From assembly GCA_964644705.1 (NCBI GenBank), contig CAZXYF010000219.1, positions 1-5,145 on the forward strand: DNA of 5,145 nucleotides. The letters run 5' to 3'. Source of the DNA: CAZXYF01 sp964644705 (GTDB lineage: Bacteria; Planctomycetota; Brocadiia; SM23-32). Positions 1 through 5,145 of the stretch are shown here, piece by piece. Under the pieces are notes generated by a model. The model ran no database searches. It saw nothing but the letters and a program-made list of their open reading frames with translations, and was not told the DNA's origin. How positions within the stretch are numbered: position 1 is the stretch's first letter; every line of letters starts with the position of its first letter. The translations under genes were made by a program, and so were the position numbers.

Positions 1-258
1 CGATGGACGAAGGAACCCGACGAAGGCTCTGGAATGCGCGGACCTTCGTCGATCATCTTTATCGTTCGCCTTCGTCGGCTGTTAGAGAGTGGGCCCGGAA
101 ACGGCCGACAATGGCGATGGACGAAGAAACCCGACGAAGGCTTTGGAATGCGCGGACCTTCGTCGATCACCTTTATCGTTCACCCTCCTCGGCTGTCAGA
201 GCGTAGCCCCGGGAAACGACCGACAAAGGCGGTGGACGAAGAAGCTCGACGATGGCTC
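1..258. repeat. Tandem repeat array, ~114-bp unit, about 2.25 copies
   Basis: Copy A spans 1-114, copy B 115-229, and the start of a diverged copy C 230-258. By hand alignment A and B differ at roughly a dozen positions plus one single-base insertion near the end of B. Each unit begins with CGATGGACGAAG or a close variant. Copy C matches for about 29 bases and then loses similarity. The array probably continues to the left of the window, because the first bases match the middle of a unit junction (compare 1-12 with 115-126). The 114-bp period is divisible by three, and one + frame stays open across A and most of B. No known repeat family was recognised. Confidence 0.85.
3..206 (+). pseudogene. 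Possible 3' end of a repeat-encoded protein, decayed after the second repeat
   Basis: One + frame reads through repeat copy A and most of copy B, giving a 38-residue peptide repeat that starts MDE(G/E)TRRRLWNARTFVDHLY. It ends at TAG 204-206. Within codons 1-28 of the two copies I count seven base differences, six of them silent third-position changes, as expected if the repeat evolved under protein selection. The antisense frame that would keep the same positions silent contains a stop in each copy. Downstream, copy C still encodes the related peptide VDEEARRWLQ, but in another frame, because copy B carries a one-base insertion. I read this as the damaged C-terminal end of a repeat protein gene that begins outside the window. 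No ribosome binding site is visible, since the window starts two bases before the first ATG. The family is unknown and no function is assigned. Confidence 0.3.
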
Positions 259-321
259 CAGCGCCCTGCCGGAAGGCCCTATCGTTTGGCGTGGTACGCC
301 TGCTGTAGTGGACAGGTACTC

Positions 322-350
322 CCCTACCGGGACAAACCCGCCAAGTAGGG
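322..350. other. Nested stem-loop in the intergenic region
   Basis: CCCTAC (322-327) pairs with GTAGGG (345-350), and directly inside it CGGG (328-331) pairs with CCCG (337-340). The loop is ACAAA and there is a one-sided bulge CCAA (341-344). That is ten Watson-Crick pairs. No T-run follows on the + strand, so it does not look like an intrinsic terminator. It could be an RNA structure or part of a decayed mobile or repeat element. Confidence 0.4.
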
Positions 351-392
351 CGCCACAAAACGCACGTGGTTCACCGAAACCTTACCCTGCGG

Positions 393-421
393 CTGACAAC
401 ATTCCGATAACCGACTGTAAT
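393..421 (+). promoter_or_regulatory. Candidate sigma70 promoter P1 upstream of the kinase-fold gene
   Basis: The -35 box CTGACA (393-398) matches TTGACA at five of six bases. A 17-base spacer follows, then the -10 box TGTAAT (416-421), which matches TATAAT at five of six but lacks the important A at the second position. Transcription from here would give a leader of about 160 bases before ATG 591. Confidence 0.35.
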
Positions 422-514
422 GATTTTAACACGTTATCCGACCCGTAATCCACATTTGATCTACCAAAAATAGGAATGCACCGGCAGCCGGGCCGCCTAA
501 CTGCATGAAACACT

Positions 515-543
515 TTGTTTTCATCCTTCTCAGCATGTATCAT
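515..543 (+). promoter_or_regulatory. Candidate sigma70 promoter P2 upstream of the kinase-fold gene
   Basis: The -35 box TTGTTT (515-520) is weak, matching at three of six bases. After a 17-base spacer comes the -10 box TATCAT (538-543), matching at five of six. It would start transcription around 550 and leave a leader of about 40 bases, the more usual length for this kind of gene. Confidence 0.35.
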
Positions 544-590
544 GTCATTCGTCTTGTCCCCTTTTCCCTTCCGTACGGGGGTTTTACACC

Positions 591-3500
591 ATGAATCAAG
601 AAACCCAGTCCAACGACAGGCAGGACCGATATGCATTGGGTGACCTGCTTCACGAAGGTCCTAATGGCCAACTGTACAGGGCCCATGACAGTGAGACGAA
701 CGAATCTGTACTGCTGAAAATGACCTCGCGCGCGGTGAGTAAGTCACCGGACTTCAAACGGTATATCCATGACCGGTGGACTGATCATGAACACCTTTTC
801 GAGCACCCGAATATCGCTCGAATCGTTGATATGGGCAGATGGGGTGAGCGGTATTTCATGGCAGTGGAGGATCCCGGAGGTGTCAGGCTGACCGAGAAGC
901 TCGATGAAGCCCCATGCGATCCCGATGAGACCCTGGAGTTGCTCCAGCAAATAACCGAAGGACTCCGAGCTGCCCATCGGCGGGACATATATCATGGACA
1001 TTTGAAGCCCTCCGATATTTACGTGACAACCAACAACGCGGGTCATACGCTCGTTAAAATTGTGTTTCTGGATATGGGTACGACCGCAGATGAAAGTATG
1101 TTGAGTCTCTTCGGTGAAGTGCACGGTTCGCCCAAATACATGGCTCCGGAGGTGATCCGAGGACAAACGCCGCGTGCGCAGGCTGATATCTTCTCCCTCG
1201 GTGTGATTGGCTACGAGCTACTGACGGGCCATGAACCCTTTGAATCGTCTCATCCCATCGGTTACCTCCACGCGAACTGCGAGGCCGCCTATGCCCCCCC
1301 AGCCGAGATCACCGAGGATGTACCCGGGGAAATATCCCGCGTGGTCAGCCGCTGTTTGGAACGTGATCCGGATAAGCGGTATCAATCCATTCAACGTGTG
1401 AACGATGACCTTGACCGGTGTGCTCAGGTGATGAAGACCGGTCAGGTGAGCGTCGTGCCCCCGGGGACTGATTCCGCTTTTGCCCGCGAGTACACCGTGC
1501 AGGGTCAGAGTCAAGAACCAGCGTCCAGCTGGTCACAGCTCAGTCCCTTTAATATGGTGGCCATCGTACTGGCCCTCGCAGCGCTGGGAATCACCGTCTA
1601 TTCCAATTTTGATTCGTTCAGGCAAAAGGCCGTTCAGCGAGAGCGGCCGGAAAAACAAGAGCCCGACAGAGGAGCTGATGGAGCGGATAAAGATCAATCG
1701 GAGACCACCACAGCGTCATCGAAGCAAAGCACGCCAGATGAGGATAAGCAGGGCCAGAAAAGCAGGGAGAAGGCGAAGCTGGCCAACGCACGCATTGCTT
1801 ACGAAGCCGCACTGACCAACTGGCAGAATCGATACAGTCTGCAGGGGAATTATGAACTGGCCCTGGCCGAGTTCCGGGAAATTGCGGAAAGCTACGAGGA
1901 TACCCCCTACGCACGAAGAGCACGGGTCATGGAGGCTCAGATTCATTACGAATGGGGACGCAACCTGGCCGATGAAGACAAATTCAAAAAGGCCATCGAG
2001 CAGTTTGAGAAAACCCGACAGCTTGACCTCAAAGACAACGAATACCAGAAACTCGCTCGTCGGCGTCTCCCTGATGTTATGGCCAAATACGCCCAATACT
2101 GTCTGCAGCGAGGACTGTATGCAAAAGCGCTTGAGACGTATAAGGACATCCAGGCTTCCTTTCCGGAGACGACCGAGGCTGCACTGCTCGCACGGAAAAA
2201 ACCACAGATACTGCTCAATCAGGCCTTTATAGCGTGGCAGCAACACGATAATTACGGGAAAGCTCTCAGTATATTCAAGGAGCTTCTGGAGAAACATCCC
2301 AATACCGAAGCGGCCGGGGAGGCGCGTAGCAAATTGCCCGAACTCCACCTCGACGTTGCCCGCAAATCAATGGAGAACGGTGATCTTCAGAAAGCGATCA
2401 ACCAGTTTTCCAAACTCCAGGAGGCATTTTCCGGCAGTGATATAGGGGAAGAGGCCGCTGACCTGGAGGCAAAGGTTCTCCTCAAACTTCACGATGAGCT
2501 GAAGGCACAGGGAAAACCACAACAGGCCCGGAGCATTGCCAGCAAGCTGATCAACCGCCAACCGGAAAGCGAGCAGGCGCAGGAGTTGTTGCGTGAACGT
2601 CTGGGTCTGGTGCCGGACGATGGAGCCGTCATGCTGCAGCGATCCACGGCCCGGGATCGTCTGAATCGTGCAATGAAAAAGATTCAATCGATGGAGTATC
2701 AAACGGCGGTCAACCAGCTGCGATCGATCATAAAGTTCACCCGTCCCGCCTCCGATGTGGGCCGGGAAGCGATGAAACAGCTTCCGCGGGCGCACTACAA
2801 TCTGGCCCTGTATAAATTGGGAACTGGCAATACAAAGGCTTTTCAGTCAAAACTCGCAGACATACGGGACCGCTTCAGCCATTCGAAATGGGCCAGCCGG
2901 GCAAAGAAGACGCAAAATGAATACAGCAACGCGCCGAAGAATATGGCCTATGTTCCGCCGGGCCCTTTCAAAATGGGACTGAACAAAACGGAAATCATCA
3001 ACCACATGAGACCATATTTCCCCGAACACATCTTCAAAAACGAAGGGGAGCTGAATCTGGTTTTCAGAACCGAAGGATATCATCGGGAAATGCCCAAACA
3101 TATTACCACGACCCCGGGATATTACATCGACAAAACGGAAGTAACCAATGAACAATACAAACAGTTTATAAAGGAAACTCAGCATCCGGCGCCTGCGTCC
3201 TGGGAGAATCGGCAATATCCCGACGGGCAGGGGAGCATGCCGGTACGTGGCGTCAGCTGGAATGACGCAAAGGCATACGCGGAGTGGGCGGGTAAACGGC
3301 TTCCCACTGAAAAAGAATGGGAAAAGGCCGCCCGGGGAACCGATGGTCGTATCTTTCCCTGGGGAAACAGCTTCAGCAGTGATTACTCCCGCCACATGCT
3401 GAAAACCAAAGCGGGCCCGACCTCGGTCGGCTCACTTCAGGACGGAGCAAGTCCGTACGGAGTATTTGATATGACCGGTAACGTGTGGGAATGGACGCGA

Positions 3501-3701
3501 GCCCCCTTCTATTTCTACAAAAACAACCCCATGGCCGGGCAAAACGATAAAATCGGTGATGATTTTCGCGTGCTCCGGGGCGGTGGGTGGTCCCAGCACA
3601 GTCTGCGATCCATCCCCACTCGTCTCACTTTCCGATTTCCCGCCCCACCCGACCGTGCCTCCGAGAGTGCTGGTTTCCGGTGTGTCCGGCCGGTGGAGTG
3701 A
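591..3701 (+). CDS. Pseudokinase-TPR-FGE-sulfatase fusion protein
   Basis: The product has 1036 residues. Residues ~14-276 form a Ser/Thr protein kinase fold: a degenerate glycine loop (HEGPNG, 21-26), the usual beta3 lysine (K43), DMG in place of DFG (161-163), GSPKYMAPE (179-187) and DIFSLGVIGYELLTG (199-213). The catalytic loop reads HGHLKPSD (135-142), so the HRD aspartate is His137 and the following asparagine is Asp142; it is probably a pseudokinase. A hydrophobic segment at ~320-338 looks like one membrane helix, followed by a charged, low-complexity linker (~340-400). Residues ~405-770 are TPR-like helical repeats. Residues ~784-1034 are an FGE-sulfatase/SUMF1-like domain, with MAYVPPGPFKMG, TEVTNEQY, RLPTEKEWEKAARG, GNVWEW, RVLRGGGW and GFRCV. 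Its only cysteine is C1031, so the copper-binding cysteine pair of true FGEs is absent. The ATG start is supported by the kinase fold beginning soon after it; the ribosome binding site (GGGGG, 577-581) is weak. It probably shares an operon with the next gene. A scaffold or sensor role is inference. Confidence 0.9.
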   Translation: MNQETQSNDRQDRYALGDLLHEGPNGQLYRAHDSETNESVLLKMTSRAVSKSPDFKRYIHDRWTDHEHLFEHPNIARIVDMGRWGERYFMAVEDPGGVRLTEKLDEAPCDPDETLELLQQITEGLRAAHRRDIYHGHLKPSDIYVTTNNAGHTLVKIVFLDMGTTADESMLSLFGEVHGSPKYMAPEVIRGQTPRAQADIFSLGVIGYELLTGHEPFESSHPIGYLHANCEAAYAPPAEITEDVPGEISRVVSRCLERDPDKRYQSIQRVNDDLDRCAQVMKTGQVSVVPPGTDSAFAREYTVQGQSQEPASSWSQLSPFNMVAIVLALAALGITVYSNFDSFRQKAVQRERPEKQEPDRGADGADKDQSETTTASSKQSTPDEDKQGQKSREKAKLANARIAYEAALTNWQNRYSLQGNYELALAEFREIAESYEDTPYARRARVMEAQIHYEWGRNLADEDKFKKAIEQFEKTRQLDLKDNEYQKLARRRLPDVMAKYAQYCLQRGLYAKALETYKDIQASFPETTEAALLARKKPQILLNQAFIAWQQHDNYGKALSIFKELLEKHPNTEAAGEARSKLPELHLDVARKSMENGDLQKAINQFSKLQEAFSGSDIGEEAADLEAKVLLKLHDELKAQGKPQQARSIASKLINRQPESEQAQELLRERLGLVPDDGAVMLQRSTARDRLNRAMKKIQSMEYQTAVNQLRSIIKFTRPASDVGREAMKQLPRAHYNLALYKLGTGNTKAFQSKLADIRDRFSHSKWASRAKKTQNEYSNAPKNMAYVPPGPFKMGLNKTEIINHMRPYFPEHIFKNEGELNLVFRTEGYHREMPKHITTTPGYYIDKTEVTNEQYKQFIKETQHPAPASWENRQYPDGQGSMPVRGVSWNDAKAYAEWAGKRLPTEKEWEKAARGTDGRIFPWGNSFSSDYSRHMLKTKAGPTSVGSLQDGASPYGVFDMTGNVWEWTRAPFYFYKNNPMAGQNDKIGDDFRVLRGGGWSQHSLRSIPTRLTFRFPAPPDRASESAGFRCVRPVE

Positions 3702-3729
3702 ATAGTGTCCGCAAAAGCATTTAGCCCAC

Positions 3730-3735
3730 GGGAGG
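3730..3735 (+). promoter_or_regulatory. Ribosome binding site that favours ATG 3741
   Basis: GGGAGG lies five bases before ATG 3741 and is the best Shine-Dalgarno sequence in the window. It favours this start over the in-frame GTG at 3705, twelve codons upstream. The GTG does have its own GGAG (3695-3698) six bases away, inside the end of the previous gene, so it cannot be excluded. Confidence 0.6.
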
Positions 3736-3740
3736 ATCCA

Positions 3741-4589
3741 ATGGCTCCATCCGCCCGGACACAGGCATTTTCCTCCTCCCAACATGAGAACGTGGAGCTG
3801 GAGTACGACGAAAAAGTCGTACCGGAAGAAGGTCGAGATGAACTTATCGCACTCCCCGGAATACTTGCCGATATTACGGGCTTTCAGTCCCGGTCCCATG
3901 GCCGGGTTAGCGTTTGGGAATGGCATCCGGATTGGAGTGATGTCCCGTTTTTTGTGCGTCAGTTCGTTCATGGTGGGCTGCTGGGGAAGCTCTGGGGCGG
4001 TTTATTCGTAACTGATCGCTCCATGCGCCGGGAACTGAAAATAGGTTCATACGTGTGGCAGCAGGGGCTACCCACCTGTCGTCCCGTGGCCCTTCGCATC
4101 GAGCGTTCGCTGGGCATGGTGCGTCGCGCCCATTACATCACGCAAGCCCTCCCGGGCGCGATGAACGTGCTGGATTTCTGTCGGGAACCACTGAAAAAAA
4201 TATCGGTCCCGCGCCGGCAACAGCTGGCCCGTCAGCTTGGGCTCGTGATTGCCAGGATGCATGATTACGGGGTGTATCACAGTGATTTGAATCTCAAAAA
4301 TTTGCTCATCCTGCCTGCCGACCGCAAGGATGATGTTGCGATTATCGACTTCAAAAAAGCACGTCTTGAAGACCGCATTGGGTTGGAGCGGGGCATCAAG
4401 AATCTTATCCGTCTTGATCGCAGTATCCTTAAATGGCCGGCCTCCAGGCGCATGGTGAGCAAAGCGGACCGAATTCGGGTATTTCGCACATACGTGACAG
4501 CCCGAACGGGTGCGGGAACGGACTGGCGCGAAAAGATGCACACCCTCCAGCCGCATCACTGGCTGCATTACCTGGGGCGGAAACAATGA
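3741..4589 (+). CDS. Kdo/WaaP-family lipopolysaccharide kinase (KdkA-like)
   Basis: The product has 282 residues from ATG 3741, or 294 from GTG 3705. Family knowledge: Kdo kinases phosphorylate the Kdo sugar of the LPS inner core, using ATP, at the cytoplasmic face of the inner membrane. Seen here, numbered from ATG 3741: VRQFVHGGLLGKLWGG (72-87) resembles the R-x-Y-x-R-G-G-L signature of KdkA-type enzymes. RRELKIG (96-102) holds a candidate helix-C glutamate (E98), followed by QQGLPTCRPVAL (107-118), like the GLPVPxPxA stretch of the family. The catalytic loop YHSDLNLKNLLI (179-190) keeps H180, D182 and N187, and IIDFKKAR (201-208) supplies the metal-binding D203. There is no signal peptide or membrane helix. 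Length fits the family. It begins 39 bases after the large fusion gene, or 3 bases if GTG is used, so the two are probably co-transcribed. It could instead phosphorylate another envelope sugar; the exact substrate is uncertain, so no gene symbol is given. Confidence 0.85.
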   Translation: MAPSARTQAFSSSQHENVELEYDEKVVPEEGRDELIALPGILADITGFQSRSHGRVSVWEWHPDWSDVPFFVRQFVHGGLLGKLWGGLFVTDRSMRRELKIGSYVWQQGLPTCRPVALRIERSLGMVRRAHYITQALPGAMNVLDFCREPLKKISVPRRQQLARQLGLVIARMHDYGVYHSDLNLKNLLILPADRKDDVAIIDFKKARLEDRIGLERGIKNLIRLDRSILKWPASRRMVSKADRIRVFRTYVTARTGAGTDWREKMHTLQPHHWLHYLGRKQ

Positions 4590-4594
4590 TGTGG

Positions 4595-4630
4595 CCTATC
4601 CGTCACATTTTGTTCTGTAGAACGGATAGG
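4595..4630. other. Stem-loop after the kinase operon
   Basis: CCTATCCGT (4595-4603) is the exact reverse complement of ACGGATAGG (4622-4630), separated by 18 bases. In the loop, ACA (4605-4607) and TGT (4616-4618) could add three more pairs. It starts five bases after the stop codon of the Kdo-kinase-like gene and before the tRNA promoter. No T-run follows on either strand, so it is not a standard intrinsic terminator. It may protect the 3' end of the mRNA, act with Rho, or be a protein-binding palindrome. Confidence 0.45.
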
Positions 4631-4656
4631 ACATCGGGCCGAAGTGATTTGCAGAG

Positions 4657-4685
4657 TTGACGAACCGAGAGTCTTAGGCTATATT
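4657..4685 (+). promoter_or_regulatory. Sigma70-type promoter of the tRNA-Lys gene
   Basis: The -35 box TTGACG (4657-4662) matches at five of six bases. A 17-base spacer leads to the -10 box TATATT (4680-4685), also five of six. Transcription would start about seven bases on, close to the mature tRNA 5' end at 4696. This is the strongest promoter in the window and shows that the tRNA has its own transcription unit. Confidence 0.75.
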
Positions 4686-4695
4686 ATTTGGCAGT

Positions 4696-4772
4696 GAGGG
4701 CGTAGCTCAGTTAGGTAGAGCAACGGACTTTTAATCCGTTGGCCGTGGGTTCGATTCCCCCCGCCCTCACCA
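4696..4772 (+). tRNA. tRNA-Lys, anticodon UUU, CCA encoded
   Basis: The cloverleaf folds by hand. The acceptor stem is GAGGGCG (4696-4702) with CGCCCTC (4762-4768). The D stem is GCTC (4705-4708) with GAGC (4718-4721), with a nine-base D loop. The anticodon stem is ACGGA (4723-4727) with TCCGT (4735-4739), around the loop CTTTTAA with anticodon TTT at 4730-4732, which reads lysine codons AAA and AAG. The variable loop is TGGCC. The T arm is GTGGG-TTCGATT-CCCCC (4745-4761), with a T-C mismatch at the second pair. The discriminator base is A (4769) and CCA is encoded at 4770-4772, as is usual in gammaproteobacteria. It is flanked by its own promoter and terminator. Confidence 0.95.
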
Positions 4773-4780
4773 CGTTATTT

Positions 4781-4820
4781 AGGCCTCTCGCACCCGTTTC
4801 AGGGTTCGAGGGGCCTTTTT
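4781..4820 (+). terminator. Intrinsic terminator of tRNA-Lys
   Basis: AGGCCTCTCG (4781-4790) pairs with CGAGGGGCCT (4807-4816) over ten pairs, one of them a G-U wobble. Inside, ACCC (4792-4795) pairs with GGGT (4802-4805), leaving the six-base loop GTTTCA. A run of five T (4816-4820) follows the stem. It begins eight bases after the CCA end of the tRNA. Confidence 0.88.
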
Positions 4821-5145
4821 GTATTTAACCCTCGCCCCCTCTTTGGTTGCCTGGTTGGTTCATTAGCCGGATCATGTGAAATCCACCCGCCGTTGCATCG
4901 ACTGGAAGTTAATCCCCCTTTTTCCGCCAGACCCAACTCCCATGTCGCTGATAATTTGAACCGACTATGATCAAATGCACTGCGCTGAGAAACTGGAAAC
5001 TGTTTATCCCGAACACGTCGCAAACCTCAAGCGTGAATTATTCTGAAAGCAGCCGCAGCCACAGATAATGTGGAACAATCAAGGCAATTGTGAATCACAG
5101 TGTGTTTTCAACAACTCAACCGACACCAATTTAGTCTCCGACCGA
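4821..5145. other. Downstream stretch without a convincing gene
   Basis: No strand or frame shows a gene with a good start signal and recognisable protein content. The longest minus-strand frame (4799-5023) runs into the tRNA terminator and looks like chance. A 23-codon + frame (4975-5046) has sensible-looking codons but no ribosome binding site. Two short palindromes, CCACA-gataa-TGTGG (5059-5073) and TGTGA-a-TCACA (5089-5099), and the tandem heptamer GAAACTG x2 (4989-5002) are the only structures seen. There is no second copy of the tRNA 3' end that would mark an integrated element. The end of the stretch may be the promoter region of a gene beyond the window. Confidence 0.5.

Larger units (their letters stand above)
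259..590. other. Non-coding stretch upstream of the kinase-fold gene
   Basis: No reading frame here has a good start, a ribosome binding site or recognisable protein content. The frames that cross it are shadows of the repeat or of the downstream gene. It holds a nested stem-loop at 322-350, a short inverted repeat GGCGT-ggt-ACGCC at 288-300, two candidate promoters and the leader of the large gene. Just before the start codon, CCCC at 558-561 could pair with GGGG within 577-581 and hide the weak G-rich ribosome binding site, but this is only a possibility. Confidence 0.6.

Noticed and set aside
1..258. CRISPR array
   Set aside because: The repeats are adjacent ~114-bp units without short conserved repeats alternating with unique spacers.
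382..636. Minus-strand frame of 84 codons
   Set aside because: It starts inside the kinase-fold gene, has no ribosome binding site and shows no known motif; it is a shadow of the opposite strand.
1716..2348. Minus-strand frame of 210 codons
   Set aside because: It lies fully inside the TPR section of the large gene, whose protein content is clear on the + strand.
2847..3395. Minus-strand frame of 182 codons
   Set aside because: It is antisense to the well-supported FGE domain and has no recognisable protein features.
3565..3701. C-terminal FGE domain as the variable region of a diversity-generating retroelement
   Set aside because: Some such elements target FGE/C-type-lectin C-termini, but there is no reverse transcriptase, no second template-like copy of this stretch in the window, and the region is not rich in the AAC/AAT codons typical of variable sites.
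3432..3971. Minus-strand frame of 179 codons spanning the junction of the two genes
   Set aside because: Both + strand genes are supported by family motifs, and this frame has none.
4696..4772. tRNA-Lys as an attachment site of an integrated element
   Set aside because: No integrase gene and no second copy of the tRNA 3' end are found in the window.
4799..5023. Minus-strand frame of 74 codons after the tRNA
   Set aside because: It overlaps the tRNA terminator, has no ribosome binding site and no motif I recognise.

Overview
The window looks like a piece of chromosome from a Gram-negative, probably gammaproteobacterium-like organism. Three things suggest this: a Kdo-kinase-type lipopolysaccharide enzyme, a tRNA-Lys with its 3' CCA encoded in the DNA, and a sigma70-type promoter in front of that tRNA. 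This is inference; nothing in the window fixes the genus. All convincing genes lie on the + strand.

Layout. Positions 1-258 hold about 2.25 tandem copies of a ~114-bp repeat that is probably cut by the left edge of the window. The first two copies differ mostly at third codon positions of one + frame, which suggests the repeat was once, or still is, the end of a protein-coding repeat array. Positions 259-590 are non-coding, with a nested stem-loop (322-350) and two candidate promoters (393-421 and 515-543). Positions 591-3701 encode a 1036-residue multidomain protein: an N-terminal Ser/Thr kinase fold that has lost its catalytic aspartate, one predicted membrane helix, a charged linker, about eight TPR-like repeats with a very regular 44-45-residue spacing, and a C-terminal FGE-sulfatase (SUMF1-like) domain that lacks the catalytic cysteine pair of true formylglycine-generating enzymes. 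Positions 3741-4589 (or from GTG 3705) encode a small kinase of the Kdo/WaaP family with its catalytic residues intact. The two genes are so close that they probably form an operon. Positions 4595-4630 form a stem-loop. The tRNA-Lys(UUU) at 4696-4772 sits in its own unit with a good promoter and an intrinsic terminator. Positions 4821-5145 hold no convincing gene.

How the parts may work together (inference): the large protein looks like a scaffold or sensor that combines a non-catalytic kinase fold, a protein-interaction solenoid and a C-type-lectin-like FGE fold. It is co-transcribed with a catalytically competent-looking small kinase that by family acts on LPS inner-core sugar. A role in envelope modification or its control is the simplest reading, but no substrate can be read from the sequence. 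The pairing of a dead kinase-TPR-FGE fusion with a Kdo-kinase-like enzyme is the most interesting thing here.
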